From positions 1-64,000 of the forward strand of contig JAKQIM010000048.1 in the NCBI GenBank assembly GCA_029557965.1: 64,000 bases of DNA. The letters are read 5' to 3'. Numbering within the stretch: position 1 is the first letter of the stretch; every line of letters starts with the position of its first letter. Under the pieces are notes generated by a model, which saw only the letters and a list, made by a program, of their open reading frames with translations, made no database searches and was not told the origin of the DNA. Positions 43,662 through 53,700 of the stretch are shown here, one piece after another. The position numbers and the translations under genes are program-made. This stretch comes from Chloroflexota bacterium (GTDB lineage: Bacteria > Chloroflexota > Anaerolineae > Anaerolineales > UBA4823).

Positions 43662-45059
43662 ATGAGCAATTACGACGTCATCGTCATCGGCGCCGGCCCT
43701 GCCGGTTATGTTTGTGCCATCCGTGCTGCCCAACTGGGCCAAAAAGTGGCTATTGTAGATAAGCAGTGGCTGGGTGGGGTCTGCCTGAACGTGGGCTGTG
43801 TGCCCTCCAAATCGCTGCTCAAGAACGCTGAGGTGGCCCATACCTTACGCGAGCGCGGCAAAGATTTCGGCTTTTCATTCGAGAACCTGAAACTGGATTT
43901 TGGCGCCGCCGTCAAGCGCAGCCGCCAGGTTTCAGACCGCCTGACCAAGGGCGTGGGCTTCTTGATGCGCAAGAACAACATCGACGTGCACATGGGCGCA
44001 GCCAGGCTGACTGCACCCGATAAGGTGGCTGTAACCGACAAAGATGGCAAGGTAACTGAACTGCAAGCCAAGAACATCATCGTCGCCACCGGTGCGCGCA
44101 CCAGCATTCCCCGCGGCTGGACGGTGGACGGGCAGAAAGTGCTCACCTACCTCGAAGCCATCCTGCAAGAAAAGCAGCCCGCCTCCGTGATCGTCATCGG
44201 CTCGGGCGCTATCGGCGTCGAATTCTCCACAGTGTGGAATTCTTACGGCGTAGATGTGACCATCGTCGAGATGCTGCCTCACCTGGTGCCGCTGGAAGAT
44301 GAGGAAGTCAGCGTCGAATTAGAAAAAGCCTTCAAGAAGCGCGGCATCAAAGCCCTCACCAACCACCGCGTCGAATCCATCGAAACCACCGAGGCCGGCG
44401 TCAGGGTCAAGGTATCGAGCGAAGGGGTCGAAAAAGTCATCGAGGCCGAGCAGGCCCTGGTGGCGATCGGTTTTTCGCCCAACAGCCGCGACCTGGGCCT
44501 GGAAGAAGCGGGCGTAAAGATCAGCGAGCGCGGCTTCATCGAGATCGACGAGCGCATGGCAACCAACGTGCCCGGCATTTGGGCCATTGGCGATGTCACC
44601 GGCAAGCTCATGCTGGCCCACTCTGGCTCTGCGCAGGGCATTGTCTGCGCTGAACACATTGGCGGAGTTGAGACAGTGGCGCTCAACTATGAGATGATGC
44701 CCCACTGCACCTACTGCCAGCCGCAGATTGCCTCCTTTGGCCTCACCGAGGCCAAAGCCAAAGAGCGCGGTTACGATGTCAAGGTCGGTCGCTTCAACTT
44801 CCAGGCCAACGGCAAGGCCCTCGGCCTGGGCGATTACGCCGGCTGGGCCAAGATCGTCACCGATGCCAGGTACGGTGAGATCCTGGGCGCTCACCTCATC
44901 GGCCCTGAGGTCACCGAGCTGCTGCCTGAGCTGACCCTGGCACAGATGATGGAGCTGACCGTCACAGAGATCGCCCGCAACGTGCATGCCCACCCCACCT
45001 TGAGCGAGGTGCTGATGGAAGCCGCTCACGGCGCCGCCGGACACACCATTCACAGCTAG
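43662..45059 (+). CDS. lpdA: Dihydrolipoamide dehydrogenase E3
   Basis: The ATG at 43662 with AAAGGAGAA gives 465 residues. FAD-binding VIVIGAGPAG, redox cysteines Cys41 and Cys46 (GGVCLNVGCVPSK), NAD-binding VIVIGSGAIG and the C-terminal HAHPTLSE (His444) are all present. It reoxidises the lipoyl arm with NAD. It ends the E1-GxxExxY-E2-E3 cluster before a strong terminator. Confidence 0.95.
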   Translation: MSNYDVIVIGAGPAGYVCAIRAAQLGQKVAIVDKQWLGGVCLNVGCVPSKSLLKNAEVAHTLRERGKDFGFSFENLKLDFGAAVKRSRQVSDRLTKGVGFLMRKNNIDVHMGAARLTAPDKVAVTDKDGKVTELQAKNIIVATGARTSIPRGWTVDGQKVLTYLEAILQEKQPASVIVIGSGAIGVEFSTVWNSYGVDVTIVEMLPHLVPLEDEEVSVELEKAFKKRGIKALTNHRVESIETTEAGVRVKVSSEGVEKVIEAEQALVAIGFSPNSRDLGLEEAGVKISERGFIEIDERMATNVPGIWAIGDVTGKLMLAHSGSAQGIVCAEHIGGVETVALNYEMMPHCTYCQPQIASFGLTEAKAKERGYDVKVGRFNFQANGKALGLGDYAGWAKIVTDARYGEILGAHLIGPEVTELLPELTLAQMMELTVTEIARNVHAHPTLSEVLMEAAHGAAGHTIHS

Positions 45060-45065
45060 CATTCA

Positions 45066-45102
45066 GGCTGGGAGGATGAAAAACATCCTCCCAGCCTTTT
45101 TT
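45066..45102 (+). terminator. Rho-independent terminator after lpdA
   Basis: A perfect 13-bp stem (45066-45078 with 45084-45096), an AAAAA loop and six Ts (45097-45102). It ends the oxoacid dehydrogenase operon. Confidence 0.95.
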
Positions 45103-45227
45103 GGGGAAAGCAGCCCGCCGTAATATCCCTATCTTAATCATCTTTGCCTGGTCGCCGCAGGCGCTTACAGGTACCCGGCAGCCTATGCCTCACCGGCAGC
45201 CTCCTACCCAACACCCGAATATCAATC

Positions 45228-47459
45228 ATGAACACAAAGCCAACTCCTCCCCCTGTTATCAGCAGGCTCAATCCATCTGTGATCCAGGCCATCTCATCTG
45301 CCATGAGAGAAAAATCGCTGGCGGCTGGCAAGGTGGTATTTCGCCAGGATGACCCCGGCGATACGTTCTATGTTGTCAGGTCTGGCAAGCTTGCTCTTTA
45401 CCAACGCCAGGTCGACGGACAGGAGACCCTGGCAGAGGTCTTGGGCCCGGGGGCATGCACCGGCGAAACATCCCTGCTCATCAGCCAGCCGCGCCATGCC
45501 ACCCTGGTTGTCGAACAAGACAGCCAGGTCCTGTGCCTGTCTAAGGCAGAATTTGACCACCTGGCAGAAGACAACCCGCCCTTGTTCAGCGAGTTGACCA
45601 CCGCCCTGCTGCCCGGTTTTCAAGAAACGATCGCCACCCAGGCCATCACCCGTCTCTTCGGCGCGCTCGACCAGGATACCCTGCAAGACCTGTATGATAA
45701 GCTGGAATGGCGCCGCCTCGATTGCGGGCAGGTGCTCTGCCGCCAGGGGGAACCCGGCAATGAGATGTATATCGTCATCCAGGGCCGCCTGCGATTCTCG
45801 GTAGAAGAGGCGGGCAGCCAGCGCGACCTGGGAGAGGTGGGAGCCGGCGAAAGTATTGGCGAATTTGCCCTGCTGACCGAAAGCGGCGCGCCCGAAAGCA
45901 CCCGCAGCGCCACCGTCTATGCTACCCGCCTGACGGATGTGATCGTCATCGCGCGCACCATTTTCGAAAATCTGCTCTGCCGGTCGCCCCAGGCTGTGCT
46001 CAAGCTTGCCCACCAGATCATCCAGCGTGAGCTGTCCATCTCAAAAACATCCACCCTCCAGGCCAGCAGCCAGGTGATCGCCGTGCTCCCCGCCCAGGTG
46101 GGTCGAAACCTGGCAGAGTTTACTCACCAGTTGGCAGATACCTTTAACAGCATGGGGTCTACCCTTTTATTGGACCCCATGCGCTTTGAAGATCGTTACG
46201 GAAAGCCCGGCGCGGCCCACATCCCCCTGGACCACCCCACCGGCCTGCTGGTCAACATCTGGATGGACGAACATGTGCGCCAGCATCAATTCACCATCTA
46301 TGATACCGGGCTGGCCCTGGAAACCTCGGGGCATTTATCTCCTTGGGCTCAGCGCTGTATCGAAAACGCCGATGTCATCTTGTTGGTTGGTGAGGGCAGT
46401 GCCCCGTCAAATACGGCGCCACTGGAAAAAGCGCTGGTCTCTGCCCAGACGCGCGCCCGCCTGGAGCTGGTTTTGCTCCATCCGGCCGGCTGCGCCGCGC
46501 CATCTGGCACCGCCGCCTGGCTCGAATCGCATCGCTCAGATGATTTCCCGATTGCTGCCCACCACCAGGTGCGCCTGGGCAACCCGGCTGATTTTCGCCG
46601 CCTGTGCCGCCGGGTAGGCGGGCGCCCGGTGGGCTTAGCGCTCAGCGGCGGCGGGGCGCGCGGGTATGCTCACATCGGCGCGATCCGGGCCTTGGAAGAG
46701 GCCAATATCGAAGTCGATTGGGTCGGCGGCGCCAGCATGGGTTCCATCATTGCCGCGGGCCTGGCCCTGGATTGGGACGCCGGGCGACTGCGCCAACTGG
46801 CAGCCGAATTTTCTGACCCCAAAAAACTGCTCGATTACACCTTCCCTTATGCTTCCATCACCGCTACCCGGCGCATCACCGCCCTGCTGCAGAAAATATG
46901 CGGCGATACCCGCATCGAAGATACCTGGCGGCCTTACTTCTGCGTTTCTTCGAACCTCACCCGCGGCCTGGAACAGCTCCACACCCGCGGCTTGCTGTGG
47001 AAAGCCGTGCGCGCCAGCATGGCCTTCCCGGCGGTCTTTGCACCCGTCTTAGAGGACGGCTGTGTGTTGATCGACGGCGGGGCCGCCAACAACCTGCCCA
47101 TCGACCGGCTGCGCGAGCTCTGCCCTGGCGGCACGGTGATCGGTGTTGACCTGGTAACCGGCAGTCCAACCAACGGGGAATATAATTTTGGGCCGTCGCT
47201 CTCAGGCTGGCAGGCCCTTGGGGCACGCCTGAATCCGTTCTCCAAAAAGGTCAAGGCGCCCAGCCTGATCGATATCGTAGCCGGGATCGTATACAGCAAC
47301 ATCCGCTACCGGCTGAATGAGACCTGGCGCTGCGCCGACCTGCTGATCCAGATCCCGGTCGAAGCCTATGGCTTGTTGGAGTTTGACAAGTACGACCCGA
47401 TCATCGAGTTGGGATACCAGGCCACAAAAAAGCAATTACAAGAATTTAAACTCCCTTGA
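45228..47459 (+). CDS. Patatin-like phospholipase with two cNMP-binding domains (NTE family)
   Basis: The ATG at 45228 gives 743 residues. Two cyclic-nucleotide-binding domains (about 15-140 and 155-280, FRQDDPGDTFYVV and CRQGEPGNEMYIVI) precede a 150-residue linker and a patatin domain. The oxyanion loop is SGGGARG (from 473), the catalytic Ser503 is in GGASMGS and Asp616 in DGG. It is a serine lipase or lysophospholipase, possibly switched by cyclic nucleotides. No signal peptide is seen. It follows the lpdA terminator, so it has its own transcript. Confidence 0.9.
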   Translation: MNTKPTPPPVISRLNPSVIQAISSAMREKSLAAGKVVFRQDDPGDTFYVVRSGKLALYQRQVDGQETLAEVLGPGACTGETSLLISQPRHATLVVEQDSQVLCLSKAEFDHLAEDNPPLFSELTTALLPGFQETIATQAITRLFGALDQDTLQDLYDKLEWRRLDCGQVLCRQGEPGNEMYIVIQGRLRFSVEEAGSQRDLGEVGAGESIGEFALLTESGAPESTRSATVYATRLTDVIVIARTIFENLLCRSPQAVLKLAHQIIQRELSISKTSTLQASSQVIAVLPAQVGRNLAEFTHQLADTFNSMGSTLLLDPMRFEDRYGKPGAAHIPLDHPTGLLVNIWMDEHVRQHQFTIYDTGLALETSGHLSPWAQRCIENADVILLVGEGSAPSNTAPLEKALVSAQTRARLELVLLHPAGCAAPSGTAAWLESHRSDDFPIAAHHQVRLGNPADFRRLCRRVGGRPVGLALSGGGARGYAHIGAIRALEEANIEVDWVGGASMGSIIAAGLALDWDAGRLRQLAAEFSDPKKLLDYTFPYASITATRRITALLQKICGDTRIEDTWRPYFCVSSNLTRGLEQLHTRGLLWKAVRASMAFPAVFAPVLEDGCVLIDGGAANNLPIDRLRELCPGGTVIGVDLVTGSPTNGEYNFGPSLSGWQALGARLNPFSKKVKAPSLIDIVAGIVYSNIRYRLNETWRCADLLIQIPVEAYGLLEFDKYDPIIELGYQATKKQLQEFKLP

Positions 47460-47484
47460 AGGATTCTGCCGTGGGGCGCGTCTA
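47457..47484 (+). promoter_or_regulatory. Possible ECF-type promoter ahead of the sigma factor gene
   Basis: TGAAGG (47457-47462), 16 bases, CGTCTA (47479-47484) resembles the TGAAAC-N16-CGTC pattern of Bacillus-type ECF sigma factors. It overlaps the patatin stop. It would fit self-activation of the sigma gene 67 bases downstream. A 9-bp inverted repeat (CTGCCGTGG, 47466-47521) surrounds it. Confidence 0.3.
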
Positions 47485-47550
47485 ATCAAGTGATATGCCC
47501 AACCAGACCACACCACGGCAGTCAGGGAATACTCGGAACACCGGTTGGCT

Positions 47551-48162
47551 ATGAGCCATGCAGACGGTGCGCAGAGCGCACAAACAACCCAAGCCGCCCA
47601 GCATCTTGAGCGCCTGGTGCAGGAGCACTATGCCTACATCCGGCGGCTGGCGCTTTCGATCCTCAACGACCCCGATGAGGCCGAAGATGCCGCCCAAGAG
47701 ACCTTCATCGCCGCGCACCGCGCCTGGGATAGCTTCCGCGGCCAGGCCTCCTCCCGCACCTGGCTGACGAGCATTGCCGTCAACGCCTGCCGCGGCCGCC
47801 TGCGCAAGCGCAAGGTGCGCCAGGGCCTGCAGAACACACTCATCGCCCTGCACCTTCTACGCAGCCGCCCGGCTTCTCCAGAGCAGTCTGCCATCCAAAA
47901 TGAGGCCAGCCGCCTGCTGTGGCAGGCTGTGGACGCCCTGGACGAGAAGCACCGCCTGCCGCTCATCTTGCGCTACGTTCACGAGCTCAGCGTGCCGCAG
48001 ATTGCAGCGGCCCTGCGCATCAGCCCCGGCACCGTCCACTCTCGCCTGCATTATGCCCGTCTCAAGCTGCTGCAATCGCCAGGTCGTGGCAATTGGGCGC
48101 CTGGGGAAGAACCTCCCCAGCCACTTCTTCGAGAGGAGGAGACCCATGGAACATCCAGTTGA
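47551..48162 (+). CDS. ECF-type RNA polymerase sigma factor
   Basis: A 203-residue sigma factor. Region 2 reads IRRLALSILNDPDEAEDAAQETF and region 4 LPLILRYVHELSVPQIAAALRISPGTVHSRLHYAR, split by a short linker: the ECF plan. The ATG at 47551 lacks a clear ribosome site; a TTG two codons earlier is also in frame. The downstream anti-sigma-like gene overlaps it by 17 bases, so it is probably held inactive at the membrane. Confidence 0.9.
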   Translation: MSHADGAQSAQTTQAAQHLERLVQEHYAYIRRLALSILNDPDEAEDAAQETFIAAHRAWDSFRGQASSRTWLTSIAVNACRGRLRKRKVRQGLQNTLIALHLLRSRPASPEQSAIQNEASRLLWQAVDALDEKHRLPLILRYVHELSVPQIAAALRISPGTVHSRLHYARLKLLQSPGRGNWAPGEEPPQPLLREEETHGTSS

Positions 48163-50746
48163 ACCTCAAACCCTCACCCATGACGAAGCCCATTACGCCC
48201 TGCATGCCGCCGCCGACGGCCTGTTGACCCCTGCCGACCAGCAAGCCCTGGGCCAACACCTGGCCTCTTGCGAGGCCTGCCGGGCTTACGCCGCCGAGCT
48301 GGGTCAGTTCGAAACCGGTCTGCGCGCCGCGCTGCAAGAGCGTTGGCCTTCGCCCTCAGCCGAGGCCGTTCAACAGGGTTCTGGCAAGGTCTTCACCGCC
48401 CTCGAAAGACTCAATCCACAGAGGACCTCGCGTATGAAACACTTCATGTCCGGCTCAGCCCGCACCCTGGGTTGGGCCACCCTTGCCATCTTGTTCATCG
48501 TCGCTTTGGGATGGGGCATTCGCGCTCTGCTGCCCGGGCCCCTGCCGGCTGCACCAGCCACCCCCACCACTGCCCCCATCATCCAGGCCAGCCAGAGCAC
48601 CACCCCCACTGCTCCTGCCGAGGAAGCAGTCAACGGGAATTCCCCTGCACCTACCGCAACTCTCGCTGAGACCGCCGCGCCCACCCCTATACTCAACCTG
48701 CCGGCCTCCTCAACCGGCGCCTTCCCCAATGTTGCCTTTTCATTTACTATACCCTACCCCACCACTCCGGATTCGGTCAACATCTACCGCCACCAGCTTG
48801 GTGAAGCCATCACCAGCGAGAACGCTCGCCAGGTGGCGGCCCAGTTCGGCTTGCAGGGCGGCGTATATGCCATGCCCAGCGAAGCCTCTTGGTTAAATAT
48901 CTTCGAAGCCACCGATGGCTTCCGCCTGCTGCGCTTTTTGAGCTTCCCCGGCCAGTTCGTCTATGAGAACCGTTCCGGCCATTTCTACAGTTTCAGCGAG
49001 CCCCTGCCTTACGAAGAACAGGTGCGCATCGCCACCGAGTTTCTCAACCAGTACGGCCTGCTGGATCTGCCCTACCGCGCCGGCCCATCTCCCGTCCAGC
49101 CCAACACCGTGGTCTTCACCCCTCTGCTGGATGAGCGGCCCGTGATCTACGGCATCGGCAAGGACCCCGGCAACATGGCCTGGATGTCGGTCAGCATCGA
49201 CAAAGGCCAGGTCAGCCGTGCCATGATCAGCCGCCAATCCTTCAACGCGGTGGGCCAGTTCCCCATCATCACTGCCGAACAGGCCTGGGCCAGGTTGGGC
49301 GATCAAGATGCCATCCAGCATGCCCGTTACGCCGTTCTCGAAGCCGACCGGCCCATCACCTACCGCCAGTGGTCTCGCACCTATTCCGCCGGTGAGCCGG
49401 TGGATCTTTACGGCACTGTTCAGGTGCGCCAACCCACTACCCCCGGCGACCCCACCCTCATCACGCTCAACGAATACCTGGTTGCCAACGGCGAGGGGCT
49501 CGCTGCCAATGATCCCTGGACAAGCGTCCACGGCTGGGGGCAGTTCAATCCGAATGAAGATGGCAACCTGGTCTTCAACCTGGAGGGTTGGGAAATCTCT
49601 ACCCAAGAAAGTGAATATCTCACCGGCACCATCCAGCGCCAGGGCGACCAGGCTTTCCTGGCCGCCGGCGATGGCCGTACCCTGGCCTTGCCCGACCTGC
49701 CGGCTGAGGTACCTGCCGGGGTCACGGTCGAGTTAACCGGGTATATTTTGCCTGGTGATCCAGCCACCATGAATTGGGGTTATATCAGCACCGGCGAGTA
49801 TATTACCGCCTATTACATGTCCATGTCCTGCGGCGGCTGGGGCGGTGGTGGCGGCGGCTCTGAAAATGCCAATTTCGGCGGCGGCATGCTGTCAGTGCCC
49901 AATGTAGACCCTTCGATCCTGCCCACCCCCACGCCAGCGCCCGCTTTAGGGCCCTACGCCGTTGATGAGCGTCTGGATGGGCTGACCGGCACGGTGCAGG
50001 TCACCATCCACCGCTATCTCGATGGCTCTACCAGCCTGGAATTGGGGCTTTACGCCGAATCGACCGATAAGGCTTCCGGAGGCGTCTTCTTCTTCCTAGA
50101 AGGCGAGGCCTTGACAGGCATGGAGCAGTACCACAACCTGCCAATACGCGTCTGGGGCAGTGTCACCAGTCTCAAAAACGATACCCCCATCCTCAACGTC
50201 GAGCGCTATGAACTGCTTGATCCTGATCTGCGCATCCAGGAATGGACCGGAACCGAACAGATCGTGACCCTCGAAGACCGGGAGGTGGTCTTGCTCACCA
50301 CCAGCGACGGTCAATCTTTCGTGACCAACAGTTCACTCATCTGGGATGCTGCCGCCAGCCTGATCGGCATGCCCGGCGACCTGATCGAGATCGAGGGCTA
50401 TGTCATCCCCGGTCAACAATTCGGTGGTTACCCTGTCATCAAAGAGCTGAGCGGTGGAACGCCTCCAGACGGTGTCATCACCAGCAACCAGCCAAACGAA
50501 TATGACCACGCTTCTGACCTGGGTGCTTTCCCCGCTGGGGCGCTGAGCGGCCAGGTGACCATTGACAGCATCGAGCTGGCTTATGCCTCGACAACGCTCC
50601 AGCACTGCACCGCCGGGCAAGATACCGACCCCAGCACAGCCGCTTACCTGGTGGTCCAGCCCATCTGGGTCTTCACCGGGCACTTCGAGGATGGGCGCAT
50701 CTTCACCGTCCAGGTACAGGCACTTCCAAACGAATACATCCCCTAA
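48146..50746 (+). CDS. Very large zinc-finger anti-sigma-like membrane protein
   Basis: The true start is the ATG at 48146, with GAGGAGGAGA just upstream; 866 residues. Residues 1-60 carry an HC2 zinc motif (His38, Cys42, Cys45 in HLASCEAC), typical of anti-sigma factors. A membrane helix follows at about 107-127. The outside part of more than 700 residues has a Pro/Thr-rich linker and beta-rich sequence with no recognised family. It probably senses a surface condition and releases the sigma factor. Most anti-sigmas are far shorter. The stop codon lies inside the 46-base palindrome. Confidence 0.75.
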   Translation: MEHPVEPQTLTHDEAHYALHAAADGLLTPADQQALGQHLASCEACRAYAAELGQFETGLRAALQERWPSPSAEAVQQGSGKVFTALERLNPQRTSRMKHFMSGSARTLGWATLAILFIVALGWGIRALLPGPLPAAPATPTTAPIIQASQSTTPTAPAEEAVNGNSPAPTATLAETAAPTPILNLPASSTGAFPNVAFSFTIPYPTTPDSVNIYRHQLGEAITSENARQVAAQFGLQGGVYAMPSEASWLNIFEATDGFRLLRFLSFPGQFVYENRSGHFYSFSEPLPYEEQVRIATEFLNQYGLLDLPYRAGPSPVQPNTVVFTPLLDERPVIYGIGKDPGNMAWMSVSIDKGQVSRAMISRQSFNAVGQFPIITAEQAWARLGDQDAIQHARYAVLEADRPITYRQWSRTYSAGEPVDLYGTVQVRQPTTPGDPTLITLNEYLVANGEGLAANDPWTSVHGWGQFNPNEDGNLVFNLEGWEISTQESEYLTGTIQRQGDQAFLAAGDGRTLALPDLPAEVPAGVTVELTGYILPGDPATMNWGYISTGEYITAYYMSMSCGGWGGGGGGSENANFGGGMLSVPNVDPSILPTPTPAPALGPYAVDERLDGLTGTVQVTIHRYLDGSTSLELGLYAESTDKASGGVFFFLEGEALTGMEQYHNLPIRVWGSVTSLKNDTPILNVERYELLDPDLRIQEWTGTEQIVTLEDREVVLLTTSDGQSFVTNSSLIWDAAASLIGMPGDLIEIEGYVIPGQQFGGYPVIKELSGGTPPDGVITSNQPNEYDHASDLGAFPAGALSGQVTIDSIELAYASTTLQHCTAGQDTDPSTAAYLVVQPIWVFTGHFEDGRIFTVQVQALPNEYIP

Positions 50747-50783
50747 AAATAATGTGGGGCGCCCCACATTATTTTTAGGGGAT
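50738..50783. terminator. 46-base perfect palindrome, bidirectional terminator
   Basis: Positions 50738-50783 read the same on both strands (centre GGGGCGCCCC). It contains the TAA stop of the plus-strand anti-sigma-like gene (50744-50746) and the TAA stop of the minus-strand kinase gene (50777-50775). As RNA either strand folds into a 20-bp-plus stem that would end transcription from both sides. Confidence 0.85.
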
Positions 50784-53700
50784 ATACCTCGTCGCCCCGG
50801 CCTGGGTCGCAAACCACACCACCCCCTGCGCGTCCACATAGATCGCCCGGATCTCGGCCTCGATCAATCCATCTTTGACGCCGTACTGCTGCCAGTTCGT
50901 GCCGCCTGTTCCGGAGGCGCCATCCCAGCGGTAAACCCCGCTATCGCCAGTGCCCACCCACAGGCCGCCATCAGGCGCAAACGCCAGCGCCGTGAACCAG
51001 TTGTTCTCATCGGGCAAGGTGTAACGCGACCACTGTTCCTGCTCGAACTTGAACAGGGCATCGCCGTTCGCCGCTACCCAGATCGCGCCGTTGGTATCTT
51101 CGGCAATGGCAGAAACACCGTCCCACTCGGCCGCGAAGGATTTTCCGCCCCCATAATGCGCCCACTGCCCATCAGGGCTCCGCCGGCTTAAGCCAGGGTT
51201 GTAACCTTCTTCATCTACCGTAGAAACCCACACCGAGCCGTCAGAGGCGGCGAACACCAAGAAGACGGCGTTTTGCGACAGGCCGTTTGTGCGATCGTAC
51301 ACCTGCACCACCTGGTCATTCTCGATCTGTGCCAGGCCACCCAGCGTGCCCACCCAGGCCGTGCCATCGGGTGTCACTGCCAGCCCATAGATTTCGTTGG
51401 ACGGCAGGCCATTGGCCGTCGTCCAGCTCGTTACCACGCGATCTGCCCCCAGGCGGTGCAGCCCTTCTCCATATTCCAGGCACCAGGTATTGCCCTGTAC
51501 ATCCACAACCAGGGGCACGTAATCACGCGGCAGGTCACCCGGCTGAGACCAGGTCTCATTTCCCGGGTCAAAACGGTCCGTCTCGGGAACGCTCCTGCCC
51601 ACAAACCACAGGCTCCCGTCTGTCGCCGGCAAGATGCGTTCATACCCATGCCACACCTGCGGCAGGCCCGGCACTTGCCAGGTGTTGAAAGTATCCGTCA
51701 ACTGAGTGTCATCCGAGTCGTAAACAATCAACCCCTGATCACTGCCAAAATACAAGACGCCGTCATCGTCCTGGCCTATGCCGGTGACATACCGCACCCC
51801 CAGCTCTTCGTTTGAGAACATGGTCCAATCGGCATTATCGGGGTTAAAACGGTAAATGCCATCATAGGTGGCAAACCAATACCAACCCCGCTCATCACGC
51901 TGCATACCATCGGCATATTCAATGCCCTGGCCCTGCATCTGGGGCACGGGCTCAAAGGCGCTATCCACAAAGCGCACCACCCCGCCCCTGGTCGCCACCC
52001 AGGCTTGCCCAGGGCCATCCACCAACAGTGCAATGACCTCGTTATCAGGCAAGCCATCTTCCACAAAATAGGTTTCCCAGGTGCCTGCATCCGGATCATA
52101 ATGCCCCAGCCCGTGCATGGTGCCCACCCACAGTTCGCCATCTTCCCACGAGCGGATCACATACACGTTCCAAGATAGCTGCCCCGGCCCTTCTCCCGAT
52201 GGAAATGGCGCAAATGGCTGCCAGCCGTTGCCCCCCAGTTGGTTCAACCCACCCCCGGTTTGGCCGCTGTAGGCGGTACCAGCGAGCAATCCCAACGGGG
52301 TTGATTCAATCGCCATCACAACCGGGCTGTCCAGCCCGTCTGACATATCGTAGACGATCAGTTCATCTTCTGTTCGCTGAGCCAGCCCATTATTCGTCGC
52401 CGCCCAAATGTGGTAATCATCTGGGTGCAGCAGAAGGTCATTAATATACGTACCCGGCAGGCCATCTGCCGCCGTATAATGCCCAACAAGATTCCCGCCT
52501 GAGCGTTCCCTAACCGTCAGTCCATGCCAATCGCCGCTGTAGACCTGGTCATCATCCACCACGATCGTGGCAGCCCAATTCCATGCCCCCCACGAGCGCC
52601 AGGCGGAGGGCTCGCCGGTGGAGACCTGAGCCGCCGGCGTGGAACCAGCAAGCACGCGCGCCCTGAAGATCAAGAAACGCCGCACCATGATCAACCCCAC
52701 AACCAGGGCCGCCAGCACCATCAATAGCCCAACCCCGCCCAACACCCAAAACAGCTTGCTCTTGGGCTTGCGCATGGGACGGGCCGCACGGGCTGGCTTT
52801 TCTACAGGGGGTGCGGTTGGCCCAGATGCTTTTGCGGGCGAGGTCAACACCGTGCCCGGCAGCGCCGTGCGCCCTTCTGCCGGTAGGCCTGAAGGGGCCT
52901 CATCCCCCACAACCGTTGAGGCTTGCGCATCGCCCGGCCCCAACGGCCCCCCGATGACCGTTTCTGCCGCCGACTGCGCCAGCACCTGTGGGCCGCGCAC
53001 CGTCTCAGCCTCGCCCAGGGCCTGCTTCCAGGCCGCCAGGAAATCGGTCATCGAAGCAAAACGGTCTTCCGGGTTCTTTGCCAGCGCTTTCAAGATCACC
53101 CGCTCCACCGCCGGTGAGATACCCGGGTACACCACCGAAGGCAGGGGCAGGGGCTCATTGATATGTTTTAGAATCACTGCCAGGGGGGTCTCAGCCTCAT
53201 ACGGCACACGCCCGGTTACCATCTCATACAAAATGACCCCCAGCGAATAAATATCTGTGCGCGCATCCACCTTCTGCCCCTGGGCCTGCTCAGGGCTCAT
53301 ATAGGCGGGCGTGCCCACCAGCGCACCTGTGCTGGTGAAATGCTTGTCGCTCTCCAAGAGCTTGGCAATGCCAAAATCGGCCAGGAATAAATTACCGCGC
53401 CGGTCTAGCAGCGCATTGGAAGGCTTCAAATCGCGGTGGATCACCCCCCGCGCGTGGGCATAATCCAGCGCGTCCGCGAGCTGCGAGAAAAGCCGGTCAA
53501 TCTCCCTCAACGCCATGTGCCCGGCCCCCAGGCGGTCTTTGAGTGTTCCGGCATCCAGGTAGCGCATCACCAGGTAAGGCACTTCATCGGCCTCACCGTG
53601 ATCGTAAACCGGCAGAATATGAGGATGCTCCAACCCGGCGATGGTCAGTGCTTCTTGATGGAAACGGGCTGAGAACTCACTCGATTCAGCCAATTGGCGC

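Noticed and set aside
47774-48145. Upstream extension of the anti-sigma-like protein
   Set aside because: That part is the out-of-frame shadow of the sigma factor; a strong GAGGAGGAGA precedes the ATG at 48146.
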